NCBI GenBank assembly: GCA_900540635.1
Contig: UQGU01000048.1
Location: 1-17,528, forward strand
From: an uncultured Eubacteriales bacterium
GTDB taxonomy: Bacteria; Bacillota; Clostridia; Oscillospirales; Oscillospiraceae
Length of the DNA: 17,528 nucleotides
Reading direction: 5' to 3'
Part shown: in pieces, positions 7,410-14,083 of the stretch
How the letters are laid out: each line of letters begins with the position of its first letter
Position numbering within the stretch: position 1 is the first letter of the stretch
Notes under the pieces: model-generated
What the model was told of the DNA's origin: nothing
The model's database searches: none
Seen by the model: only the letters and a program-made list of their open reading frames with translations
Program-made: the position numbers and the translations under genes

Positions 7410-8693
7410 TTATTTCACTGCGTTCAGGGCCTGGTCCAGATCGGCCAGAATGTCGTCGATGTGCTCGGTGCCGATGGACAGGCGGATGGTGTTCTGGTAG
7501 ATGCCCACGTTTGCCAGCTCCTCGTCGGTCAGCTGGGCGTGGGTGGTGGAGGCGGGGTGGATGACCAGACTCTTCACGTCGGCCACGTTGGCCAGCAGGG
7601 AGAAGATCTTCAGGCTGTCGATGAACTTGAAGGCCTCTTCCCGGCCGCCCTTGATGCGGAAGGTGAAGATGGACGCGCCGCCGTTGGGGAAATACTTCTC
7701 GTACAGAGCGTGGTCCGGATGATCCGGCAGGCTGGGATGGCTGACGGATTCCACCATGGGATGCTTCACCAGAAATTCCACAACCTTCCTGGTGTTCTCC
7801 GCATGGCGCTCCAGGCGCAGGCTCAGGGTCTCGGTGCCCTGGAGCAGCAGGAAGGCGGCGAAGGGGCTGATGCAGGCGCCCTCGTCCCGCAGCAGAATGG
7901 CCCGGACATAGGTGACGAAGGGAGCGGCGGGGGCAGCCTTGGTGAACTGCACGCCGTGGTAGCTGGGGTTGGGCTCGGAGATCCAGGGGTATGCGCCGCT
8001 GCTGGCCCAGTCGAAGGTACCGGCGTCTACGATCACGCCGCCCAGGGTGGTGCCGTGGCCGCCGATGAACTTGGTTGCGGAGTGGACCACGATGTCCGCG
8101 CCGTGCTCAATGGGGCGGATCAGGTAGGGGGTGCCGAAGGTGTTGTCAATGACCAGGGGCAGGCCGTGACGGTGGGCGATCCCGGCAATGGCGTCGATAT
8201 CGGGAATGTCGGAATTGGGGTTGCCCAGGGTCTCAATGTAGACGGCCTTGGTGTTGGGCTGAATGGCGGCTTCTACCTCTTCCAGATTGTGAGCATCCAC
8301 GAAGGTGGTGGTGATGCCGTACTGGGGCAGGGTGTGGGCCAGCAGGTTGCTGGTGCCGCCGTAGATGGTCTTCTGGGCCACAATGTGCTCTCCCTGACGG
8401 GCCAGGGCCTGGATGGCATAGACAATGGCCGCAGCGCCGGAGGCCACGGCCAGACCGGCGGTGCCGCCCTCCAGGGCTGCAATGCGCTTCTCGAAAACAT
8501 CCTGGGTGGAGTTGGTCAGGCGGCCGTAGATGTTGCCGGAGTCCGCCAGGCTGAACCGGTCGGCGGCGTGCTGACTGTTGTGGAAGACATAGGAGGTGGT
8601 GGCGTAAATGGGTACTGCCCGGGCATCGCTGGCAGGGTCTGCCTGCTCCTGACCGACGTGCAGCTGAAGGGTCTCAAAATGGTAGTTGCTCAT
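7410..8693 (-). CDS. metY: O-acetylhomoserine sulfhydrylase (PLP-dependent)
   Basis: A 427-residue enzyme of the Cys/Met metabolism PLP family (PF01053). It joins O-acetyl-L-homoserine with sulfide to give L-homocysteine, the direct sulfhydrylation route to methionine. The start FETLQLHVGQEQADPASDAR, the YGRLTNST segment (56-63), YGGTSNLL (111-118), the IDNTFGTPYL block and the PLP lysine Lys208 in SATKFIGGHG are all of the MetY type. So is the length: it is longer than the ~380-400 residues of cystathionine gamma-synthases, with the MetY-specific insert around 225-265. TGAGGA precedes the ATG at 8691-8693 with 8-nt spacing. It has its own promoter with LysR-like sites and no S-box or T-box leader that I can recognise. 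A LysR gene follows it on the same strand. Confidence 0.94.
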   Translation of the reverse strand: MSNYHFETLQLHVGQEQADPASDARAVPIYATTSYVFHNSQHAADRFSLADSGNIYGRLTNSTQDVFEKRIAALEGGTAGLAVASGAAAIVYAIQALARQGEHIVAQKTIYGGTSNLLAHTLPQYGITTTFVDAHNLEEVEAAIQPNTKAVYIETLGNPNSDIPDIDAIAGIAHRHGLPLVIDNTFGTPYLIRPIEHGADIVVHSATKFIGGHGTTLGGVIVDAGTFDWASSGAYPWISEPNPSYHGVQFTKAAPAAPFVTYVRAILLRDEGACISPFAAFLLLQGTETLSLRLERHAENTRKVVEFLVKHPMVESVSHPSLPDHPDHALYEKYFPNGGASIFTFRIKGGREEAFKFIDSLKIFSLLANVADVKSLVIHPASTTHAQLTDEELANVGIYQNTIRLSIGTEHIDDILADLDQALNAVK

Positions 8694-8772
8694 AATTATT
8701 TCCTCATTTCCATCTATATACAGAAGTGTTTGTATTCCTTTCGCGCGGCCCTCGGGGGCTGCTGACGGGGTT

Positions 8773-8800
8773 ATTATAGCGAAAATCGGCTATAAGTCAA
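8773..8800 (-). promoter_or_regulatory. Promoter of the sulfhydrylase gene
   Basis: On the - strand TTGACT (8800-8795), a 16-bp spacer and TATAAT (8778-8773) form a near-consensus promoter, giving a leader of about 70 nt. The leader contains a small GCCC/GGGC hairpin but no recognisable riboswitch. Confidence 0.75.
8774..8795. promoter_or_regulatory. Inverted repeat overlapping the metY promoter, candidate LysR site
   Basis: TTATAGC-N8-GCTATAA is a perfect 7-bp inverted repeat spanning the spacer and parts of both the -10 and -35 of the sulfhydrylase promoter. It shares the ATAGC/GCTAT half-sites with the upstream repeat at 8814-8825. Binding by the LysR protein at 6356-7273 is inferred. Confidence 0.55.
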
Positions 8801-8813
8801 CACAAGAAAACAG

Positions 8814-8825
8814 ATAGCTGGCTAT
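8814..8825. promoter_or_regulatory. Upstream inverted repeat, candidate LysR recognition site
   Basis: ATAGC-TG-GCTAT lies about 50 bp upstream of the predicted metY transcription start, which is the usual area for LysR-type activation sites. The half-sites equal those of the promoter-overlapping repeat, about 35 bp away centre to centre. Confidence 0.55.
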
Positions 8826-8840
8826 AAGGAGTGCTTAGAA

Positions 8841-9497
8841 TCAGACCGCGGCCTCGATTTCCTTTACGAAGGCGGCTTTGTCCTTTGCCTTGAAGAAGGC
8901 AGACCCGGCCACAAGGACGTTGGCACCGCTCTGCCTGCACAGCGCGCCGGTCTGGGCGTTGACGCCGCCGTCCACCTCCAGCAGACACTCCGGATTCCGT
9001 TCGGCGCAGAGAGCCCCCAGGGCGGCGAGCTTTTCCATCTGGTTTTCCAGAAAGCTCTGGCCGCCGAAGCCGGGCTCCACGGTCATGACCAGGATCATGT
9101 CCACCTTGTCAAGGAAGGGCAGCACCGCCGAAGCCGGGGTGTTGGGCTTGACGGACACGGCAGCCTTGGCCCCCAGGGCATGGATCTTGTCCAGGGCCAG
9201 CAGGTTGTTTTCTGTGGTGTCGGCTTCCACGTGAACGGTCACGTAGTCTGCGCCCGCCTTGCAGAAGGCCTCCACATAGCGCAGCGGCCGATCGATCATC
9301 AGGTGCACGTCCAGCACCAGGTCCGTATATTTCCGCAGCGCGGCCACGGTGGGCATGCCGATGGTGATATTGGGCACAAAATTGCCGTCCATCACATCCA
9401 CATGAACCCAGCGGCAGCCGGCACTTTTGATGGTTTTCAGGTCCTCTCCCAGGTAAGCAAAGTCCCCGGAAAGAATGGAAGGGGCTAGGGTGTACAT
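8841..9497 (-). CDS. rpe: Ribulose-phosphate 3-epimerase
   Basis: A 218-residue TIM-barrel enzyme that interconverts D-ribulose 5-phosphate and D-xylulose 5-phosphate in the pentose phosphate pathway. Family motifs occur in order: APSILSGDFAYLGED at the N-terminus, HVDVMDGNFVPN with metal/catalytic residues (His32, Asp34), LDVHLMI with its metal-binding Asp and His, VMTVEPGFGGQSF, and LEVDGGVN with the second catalytic Asp. Length is normal for the family. AGGAGG precedes the ATG at 9495-9497. It has its own promoter (9536-9564), divergent from the iron-uptake genes. It is followed on the same strand by metY after 147 nt with no clear terminator, so some read-through is possible. The usual rsgA/thiN neighbours are not in this window. 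Confidence 0.96.
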   Translation of the reverse strand: MYTLAPSILSGDFAYLGEDLKTIKSAGCRWVHVDVMDGNFVPNITIGMPTVAALRKYTDLVLDVHLMIDRPLRYVEAFCKAGADYVTVHVEADTTENNLLALDKIHALGAKAAVSVKPNTPASAVLPFLDKVDMILVMTVEPGFGGQSFLENQMEKLAALGALCAERNPECLLEVDGGVNAQTGALCRQSGANVLVAGSAFFKAKDKAAFVKEIEAAV

Positions 9498-9535
9498 AGT
9501 TTTTCCTCCTGTAGGTTGGTGAACGCTTTAAAAAA

Positions 9536-9564
9536 AGTATACCACACCCCATTCCATTGCGCAA
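9536..9564 (-). promoter_or_regulatory. Promoter of rpe
   Basis: On the - strand TTGCGC (9564-9559), a 17-bp spacer and TATACT (9541-9536) are seen, about 40 nt before the ATG. The spacer contains GAATGGGGTG, which also occurs in the spacer of the divergent feo promoter. Confidence 0.6.
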
Positions 9565-9579
9565 CTGAAATTGTTGACG

Positions 9580-9595
9580 GTTAGGCAGCGCTAAC
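9580..9595. promoter_or_regulatory. Inverted repeat upstream of feo, possible metal-regulator operator
   Basis: GTTAG-N6-CTAAC lies just upstream of the feo -35 element. The half-site GGTTAGGC resembles half of the DtxR/IdeR iron-box consensus, but the other half matches only partly. No Fur-box-like (GATAAT) repeat was seen. Operator function is a guess based on position and half-site. Confidence 0.35.
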
Positions 9596-9598
9596 GCC

Positions 9599-9627
9599 TT
9601 GCGCGGCGCAGAATGGGGTGCTATAAT
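9599..9627 (+). promoter_or_regulatory. Promoter of feoAB
   Basis: TTGCGC (9599-9604), a 17-bp spacer and a consensus TATAAT (9622-9627) lie about 33 nt before the ATG at 9660. The -35 and the GAATGGGGTG spacer word are shared with the divergent rpe promoter. Confidence 0.7.
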
Positions 9628-9659
9628 GGCGAAAAAGCAATACTATGAGGTGACACGCG

Positions 9660-12017
9660 ATGACGATGGATGAATTGAAGCCCGGCCAGTCCGCCTTTAT
9701 CTCGGCGGTGGGCGGGGATGGAGCTCTGCGGCACCATCTGCTGGATATGGGCCTGACGCCCCAGACCGAGGTCATGCTGCAAAAGGTGGCCCCCATGGGC
9801 GACCCCGTGCAGATCGCCCTGCGGGGGTATGAGCTGACATTGCGGCTGGAGGAAGCCAAGTGGATCGAGATCGGGAATGTCCATACAGACCCGGTGCCCG
9901 TCCATGGCAGGGAGCCCAGAATTCAGCCCATTCCTCACCCCGGCGTGGGCGAGAAGCAGGGCAAAGAGGTACATCTGAAAGAGGGAAAGCTGACCTTTGC
10001 ATTGGCAGGCAACCAGAACTGCGGCAAGACCACCCTCTTCAACCAGCTCACCGGTGCCAATCAGCACGTGGGCAATTTCCCTGGGGTCACCGTGGACCGG
10101 AAGGACGGCACCATCCGCAATCACCCGGAGGCTACGGTGACGGACCTGCCAGGCATTTATTCTCTGTCCCCCTACTCCAATGAGGAGATTGTCACCCGGG
10201 ACTTTTTGATGAACGACCGCCCCAGCGGTATCATCAACATTGTGGATGCCACCAACATTGAGCGCAACCTTTATTTGACCATGCAGCTGATGGAACTGGA
10301 AATCCCCATGGTCCTGGCCCTGAACATGATGGACGAGGTCCGGTCCAACGGCGGCTCCGTGCGTATCAACGAGCTGGAGGAGATCCTGGGTATCCCCGTG
10401 GTCCCCATCTCTGCCGCCCGGAATGAGGGCATTGACGAGCTCATCGACCACGCCCTGTATGTGGCCCGGGCAGAGCAGAAGCCCCAGCGTGTGGACTTCT
10501 GCCTGGAAAGCGACGACCCCAAAGACCCTGTGGGTGCGGTGCACCGCTGCATTCATGCCGCCGGTACCCTTTTGGAGGCGGACATCCGCCGGGCAGGGCT
10601 GCCTGTGCGGTTCGCCACCACCAAGCTGGTGGAGCAGGATGCCCTGATGGAGAAAATGGTCCCCTTAAACCCGGAAAAGCAGCAGGCCTTCCGGCAGATC
10701 GTGTCTGTCATGGAGCAGGAGACGGGCCTGGACCGGGAGGCGGCCATGGCCAATATGCGCTTCCGCTTCCTGGAGACCCTGTGCAGAAAGACCGTGGTCC
10801 GGCCCCACGAGAGCAAGGAGCACAAGCGCAGCATGGCCATTGACCGGGTGCTCACCGGCAGGTTCACAGCCATTCCCTGCTTCTTGGGGATCATGGCCCT
10901 GGTATTCGTTTTGACCTTTACCGTCATCGGCGGCACCCTGTCCGATCTGATGGAGCTGGGCGTGGGCTGGGTGACGGACCTTATTGACGCAGGCCTCACC
11001 GCCTGGGACATCAACCCCGTGGTCCATGGCCTGGTGGTGGACGGCATCTGCGCCGGTGTGGGCAGTGTGCTGAGCTTTTTGCCCACCATTGTGACGCTGT
11101 TCTTCTTCCTGTCCATTCTGGAGGATACGGGCTATATGGCCCGGGTGGCCTTCGTCATGGACCGGCCTCTTCGGAAGCTGGGCCTTTCGGGCCGCAGCTT
11201 TGTGCCCATGCTCATTGGCTTCGGCTGCTCCGTGCCTGCGGTCATGGCCACCCGGACGCTCTCCAGCGAGCGGGACCGGAAGATGACCATTTTGCTGACC
11301 CCCTTCATGAGCTGCTCTGCCAAGCTGCCCATCTATACCATGCTGATCTCCGCCTTCTTCCCCCGGCCCTGGCAGCCGGTGGCGATGATTGGGCTGTACG
11401 CCCTGGGCATTCTCTGCGGCGTGGTCTACGCCCTGATCCTCAAGCACACCGCCTTTTCCGGGGAGCCCGTGCCCTTTGTCATGGAGCTGCCCAACTATCG
11501 CCTGCCCAGCGCCAAGAGCGTGGGCCAGCTGATCTGGGAAAAGGCCAAGGGCTTTGTGCAGAAGGCCTTCACCATCATCTTCGCGGCCTCCGTCATCATC
11601 TGGGTGCTGCAAACCTTCGATATCCGCCTGAACGTGGCGGCATCCCCGGAGGTGAGCCTGCTGGCCCTGCTGGGCAGCCTGATCGCGCCCATCTTCAAGC
11701 CCCTGGGCTTCGGTGACTGGCGGGCCTCTACGGCCCTCATCACCGGCTTTACGGCCAAGGAGAGCATGGTCTCCACCCTGACGCTGCTCTTAGGCGGCGA
11801 TGCAGGGAAAATCACCGCCATGTTCAGCCCCTATACGGCGGTGGTGTTCCTGGTGTTCACCCTGCTGTATACCCCCTGCGTGGCAGCCATTGCCACGGTG
11901 AAGCGGGAAATGGGCAGCGCCCGGGCTGCGGCGCTGACGGTGGTCTCCCAGTGCGCCATTGCCTGGGTAGTGGCCTTTTTGGTGCGCTGCATCGGGCTGG
12001 TCTTCGGAGCGGTGTGA
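9660..12017 (+). CDS. feoB: Ferrous iron transporter, FeoA-FeoB fusion
   Basis: A 785-residue protein for GTP-dependent Fe2+ uptake across the cytoplasmic membrane. Residues about 1-76 are a FeoA/SH3-like domain (LKPGQSAFISAVGGDGALRHHLLDMGLTP). A linker (77-110) leads into the FeoB G domain: G1 GNQNCGKTT at 117-125, G2 region PGVTVDRKDG at 141-150, G3 DLPG at 162-165, G4 NMMD at 222-225 and G5 SAA at 251-253. A helical domain then joins the membrane part from about residue 400. That part carries the typical GCSVPAVMATRTL and MSCSAKLPIY motifs with conserved Cys residues, and GFTAKE near the end. FeoA is usually a separate ~75-residue protein; here it is fused in frame with no stop. GAGGTG lies 7 nt before the ATG. 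A small Cys-rich gene follows 4 nt downstream. Confidence 0.95.
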   Translation: MTMDELKPGQSAFISAVGGDGALRHHLLDMGLTPQTEVMLQKVAPMGDPVQIALRGYELTLRLEEAKWIEIGNVHTDPVPVHGREPRIQPIPHPGVGEKQGKEVHLKEGKLTFALAGNQNCGKTTLFNQLTGANQHVGNFPGVTVDRKDGTIRNHPEATVTDLPGIYSLSPYSNEEIVTRDFLMNDRPSGIINIVDATNIERNLYLTMQLMELEIPMVLALNMMDEVRSNGGSVRINELEEILGIPVVPISAARNEGIDELIDHALYVARAEQKPQRVDFCLESDDPKDPVGAVHRCIHAAGTLLEADIRRAGLPVRFATTKLVEQDALMEKMVPLNPEKQQAFRQIVSVMEQETGLDREAAMANMRFRFLETLCRKTVVRPHESKEHKRSMAIDRVLTGRFTAIPCFLGIMALVFVLTFTVIGGTLSDLMELGVGWVTDLIDAGLTAWDINPVVHGLVVDGICAGVGSVLSFLPTIVTLFFFLSILEDTGYMARVAFVMDRPLRKLGLSGRSFVPMLIGFGCSVPAVMATRTLSSERDRKMTILLTPFMSCSAKLPIYTMLISAFFPRPWQPVAMIGLYALGILCGVVYALILKHTAFSGEPVPFVMELPNYRLPSAKSVGQLIWEKAKGFVQKAFTIIFAASVIIWVLQTFDIRLNVAASPEVSLLALLGSLIAPIFKPLGFGDWRASTALITGFTAKESMVSTLTLLLGGDAGKITAMFSPYTAVVFLVFTLLYTPCVAAIATVKREMGSARAAALTVVSQCAIAWVVAFLVRCIGLVFGAV

Positions 12018-12021
12018 GAAT

Positions 12022-12159
12022 ATGAACCTGCAAAGCATATTGGTCTTGATTGCCGTGGCGGTTGGCTTTTTCTTCGCCCTGCGCCAGGGTAAAAAGAAGA
12101 GCAAATGCGGCTGCTGTGGGGACTGCAAGACCTGCAAAAACCGCGACAGCTGCCATTGA
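12022..12159 (+). CDS. FeoB-associated Cys-rich membrane protein (small ORF)
   Basis: This 45-residue protein starts at ATG 12022, only 4 nt after the feoB stop, and ends at TGA 12157-12159. Residues 1-20 are one hydrophobic membrane segment (LVLIAVAVGFFFAL). A basic stretch (RQGKKKSK) and a cytosolic tail follow, with six cysteines arranged as CGCCGDCKTCKNRDSC. This matches the FeoB-associated Cys-rich family (PF12669), found next to feoB in Firmicutes and proposed to stand in for FeoC. Its exact role is not established; Fe2+ or Fe-S handling is the usual guess. The Shine-Dalgarno is weak (GGAG 13 nt upstream), so translation is probably coupled to feoB. A terminator follows at once. Confidence 0.88.
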   Translation: MNLQSILVLIAVAVGFFFALRQGKKKSKCGCCGDCKTCKNRDSCH

Positions 12160-12168
12160 CATGAAAAA

Positions 12169-12196
12169 GCGCCCCGGGACGAAAGTCCCGGGGTGC
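12169..12196. terminator. Bidirectional terminator between feo genes and the DivIVA-like gene
   Basis: A 12-bp stem GCGCCCCGGGAC (12169-12180) with GTCCCGGGGTGC (12185-12196, one G-T pair) closes on a GAAA tetraloop. On the - strand it is followed by TTTTTC, a good T-run just after the stop at 12201. On the + strand TGCTTTAT follows. It therefore likely ends both converging transcripts. Confidence 0.85.
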
Positions 12197-12200
12197 TGCT

Positions 12201-12791
12201 TTATCGGCTGGGTTTTAACTTGTCGATGGTCTGGGCGGCGTCCTGCAGGGCCAGACGGCTGGAGGCGATGGCGGTTTGCAGGGTGTCCAGCTGACCTGTG
12301 ACCTGCTGGGAGATGCCGGTCATCTGCCGCAGAGCGGCCTCAATGCGGTTGGAGGCCTGGGTCAGTACGGTGCCGGTCTCGCTGTAGACCTGCTCGGCCC
12401 GCTCCCGGGCCATGCGCTCCGTGCGCTCGGCCCGGCGATAGGCTTCCAGCTCCCGGTTGGCCTCCAGCTTTTCACCGCAGGACCGGAGCAGGGCCTCCTC
12501 CCGGTCCTGCCGGGCGGATGCCAGCTTTTGCTCCGCTGCTTCCCTTTGCGCCAGGGCCTCGTCCCGTTCCTTCCGGACGGCTTCCAACTGCTGCTCCAGC
12601 TCCCGGCACCGGGCCTCCAGGGCCGTGCGCTGGGGGTCTTCTGCAGGGGCTTCCGCCTGCCGCCGCAGGGCCTCCAGGTCGGTATTCAGCTGATTTACCT
12701 GGGCTGCGTGGCGGTTGTTCAGGTATTCCAGATAGTTTGCCACATCCTGCCGGTTGAACCCATGCAGGGAGGAACGGAAGTTCAGATTCAT
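12201..12791 (-). CDS. DivIVA-like coiled-coil protein
   Basis: A 196-residue protein if read from ATG 12789-12791 (MNLNFRSSLHGFNRQDVANYLEYL). The frame is open to 12878, but a GGAG sequence 7 nt before this ATG and a promoter inside the longer frame support the short start. The N-terminal ~25 residues match the DivIVA domain (PF05103) pattern: a short segment, an aromatic/Gly turn that binds membranes, then a helix. Almost all of the rest is predicted coiled coil, rich in Glu, Arg, Ala and Gln (for example about 50-130), with a C-terminal helix ending KLKPSR. DivIVA-type proteins gather at curved membranes and recruit division or wall-growth factors; the partner here is unknown. It lies downstream of a PF06541 membrane protein gene on the same strand but has its own promoter. 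Confidence 0.7.
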   Translation of the reverse strand: MNLNFRSSLHGFNRQDVANYLEYLNNRHAAQVNQLNTDLEALRRQAEAPAEDPQRTALEARCRELEQQLEAVRKERDEALAQREAAEQKLASARQDREEALLRSCGEKLEANRELEAYRRAERTERMARERAEQVYSETGTVLTQASNRIEAALRQMTGISQQVTGQLDTLQTAIASSRLALQDAAQTIDKLKPSR

Positions 12792-12821
12792 AATATCTCT
12801 CCGCAGTTTTGATTTTCTCTG

Positions 12822-12850
12822 ATTATACCATAAATTTCCTGAGAAAACAA
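12822..12850 (-). promoter_or_regulatory. Promoter of the DivIVA-like gene
   Basis: On the - strand TTGTTT (12850-12845), a 17-bp spacer and a consensus TATAAT (12827-12822) are seen, preceded by TGG (extended -10). It lies about 30 nt before the ATG and directly after the terminator at 12859-12876. Confidence 0.7.
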
Positions 12851-12858
12851 CTGAAAAA

Positions 12859-12876
12859 GGGCCCCACCCGGGGCCC
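12859..12876 (-). terminator. Terminator of the PF06541 gene (12882-13910)
   Basis: A perfect 7-bp GC stem (GGGCCCC / GGGGCCC, 4-nt loop) lies 5 nt after the stop codon and is followed on the - strand by TTTTTC. It separates this gene from the DivIVA-like gene downstream. Confidence 0.85.
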
Positions 12877-12881
12877 AAATT

Positions 12882-13910
12882 TTATCGGAAAACCATGTTG
12901 GCGAAGATCCGCTGCATCCGGCTGTCCGGGAAGCGGGCATCGATGAAGGCCCAGAAGGCGTTGGAAGCGGCAATGCCGTCTACCCGCTGGGACCAGCGGA
13001 AAACGGTCAGCAGGGTAACCGCGCAGTCAAAGACGAAGAAGGCCGTCAGTGCCCAGGTGAGGATCTTGCCGAAGCGGCTGGGAATTTTCAGAATCAGCTG
13101 TGCCACCATGGGATAGAGGGTTTTCACCCAAAAGACACCCAGAAAGCCCCAGAAAACGGAATAGACCAGGCAGATCCGCCCGTTGATATTGAAGGGCATA
13201 TGGCTGTAGTCCCAGCTGACGGAGCCGAAAAGCATTTCCTGCGCCCAGGAGCAGAAGTATTCCAGGGCACTGCCCACCAGGAAGCCCCCCAGAAAGGACA
13301 GCCATTTGCCCCGGTTCCGGTAGCGGTACAGGGCAACGGTCAGCACCAGGGCACCGGCGCCGTACACCATGTTGAAGGGGCCGTATACCAGGCCGGAACG
13401 GCTCTGCAGATAGCCATTGGTCAGCAGGCACCAGGCAAGTTCGATGACAACGCCGCCAAAGCAGCCGATGAAGCAGACCAGCAGCAGCTTATAGAGATTC
13501 ATGCCTGCGGCAAAATGGTCGCTGCGGGTCTCCTCCAGATCGATGACGGAGTTGGCCGGTGCCTTCAGTCTGGAATGGTGCTGCCGGGTCAGGTCGTCCC
13601 AGCGGGCGGAGAGCTCATCGTAGTTTTCAAGCAGGGTGCTGTTTGCCTTGCCCAAGTCCACGGAGGCCCGGCGGTAAGACCGCAGGCGGTGCATGACGGC
13701 CTCCCCATAGTCCTCCGGATTTTCGGCGGCTGCCAGATTTTCATACAGGCTCTGCAAGTCCGGCTGCGCGGCATCCAGGGCTTCCAGTGCTTCCCGGGCC
13801 TGCTGTTCCACGGGGGTTACGATATCCTGCTCGGAGACCTGGTCATACTCCCGCAGGGCCTTTTTCCAGCGCTTGACCTTTTCCTTGGCAAGCCGTTTTC
13901 TCTTTCTCAT
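12882..13910 (-). CDS. PF06541 ('CmpB-type putative ABC transporter permease') membrane protein with coiled-coil N-terminus
   Basis: A 342-residue protein in two parts. Residues 1-135 are cytosolic, strongly basic at the start (MRKRKRLAKEKVKRWKK) and then helical/coiled-coil. Residues about 140-300 contain several membrane segments with the PF06541 signatures: FIGCFGGVVIEL at 147-158, GLVYGPFNMVYGAG at 173-186, ALEYF at 215-219, SWDYS at 232-236 and INGRICLVYSVFWGFLG at 242-258. The family is labelled a putative ABC transporter permease, but no ATPase gene is nearby and the function is not known. GGAG lies 7 nt before the ATG. It is divergent from a second member of the family at 14084, which lacks the N-terminal extension. 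The two share the same motif order, so they look like diverged paralogues. Confidence 0.8.
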   Translation of the reverse strand: MRKRKRLAKEKVKRWKKALREYDQVSEQDIVTPVEQQAREALEALDAAQPDLQSLYENLAAAENPEDYGEAVMHRLRSYRRASVDLGKANSTLLENYDELSARWDDLTRQHHSRLKAPANSVIDLEETRSDHFAAGMNLYKLLLVCFIGCFGGVVIELAWCLLTNGYLQSRSGLVYGPFNMVYGAGALVLTVALYRYRNRGKWLSFLGGFLVGSALEYFCSWAQEMLFGSVSWDYSHMPFNINGRICLVYSVFWGFLGVFWVKTLYPMVAQLILKIPSRFGKILTWALTAFFVFDCAVTLLTVFRWSQRVDGIAASNAFWAFIDARFPDSRMQRIFANMVFR

Positions 13911-13980
13911 GACGGTTCTCCTTCTGTCACAATTTCCCAGTATATTACTCGACCAACCTCAATTGTTTCTTAACTGTCTT

Positions 13981-14000
13981 TGAACAGAATATGAACAGAA
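13981..14000. promoter_or_regulatory. Direct repeat with 11-bp period in the divergent spacer
   Basis: TGAACAGAA occurs at 13981-13989 and again at 13992-14000, so equal bases lie one helical turn (11 bp) apart. It lies 50-75 bp upstream of the likely start of the 14084 operon. Such spacing is typical of OmpR/PhoB-type response regulator sites; no such regulator is encoded here. Confidence 0.45.
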
Positions 14001-14018
14001 AGAAAAAGAAAAATGTTG

Positions 14019-14047
14019 TTGACGGCGGCTATTTTCCGTGATAAAAC
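14019..14047 (+). promoter_or_regulatory. Promoter of the PF06541-ftsH-glycosyltransferase operon
   Basis: TTGACG (14019-14024), a 17-bp spacer and TAAAAC (14042-14047) are seen, about 36 nt before the ATG at 14084. The -35 is good and the -10 mediocre, so an activator may be needed. Confidence 0.5.
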
Positions 14048-14083
14048 TATAAAATATGGAAAGAAATGTTAGGAGGATCTATT

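Noticed and set aside
6290..8765. Long + strand open frames opposite the LysR and metY genes
   Set aside because: Antisense shadows of well-recognised genes; repetitive Gly/Val/Leu composition and no start signals.
8694..8766. Possible SAM riboswitch or T-box in the metY leader
   Set aside because: The leader is only about 70 nt, lacks the S-box core and T-box sequence, and has no terminator/antiterminator pair.
9621..11612. - strand open frames of about 310 codons opposite feoB
   Set aside because: Antisense to a FeoB with all G motifs; no homology pattern, no ribosome binding site.
12792..12878. N-terminal extension of the DivIVA-like gene by 29 codons
   Set aside because: It would overlap a consensus -10 box and most of the -35 spacer; the internal ATG has a ribosome binding site and begins the DivIVA-like domain.
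13200..13973. + strand open frame of 257 codons opposite the PF06541 gene
   Set aside because: Antisense shadow; the - strand frame has the family motifs, a ribosome binding site and a terminator.
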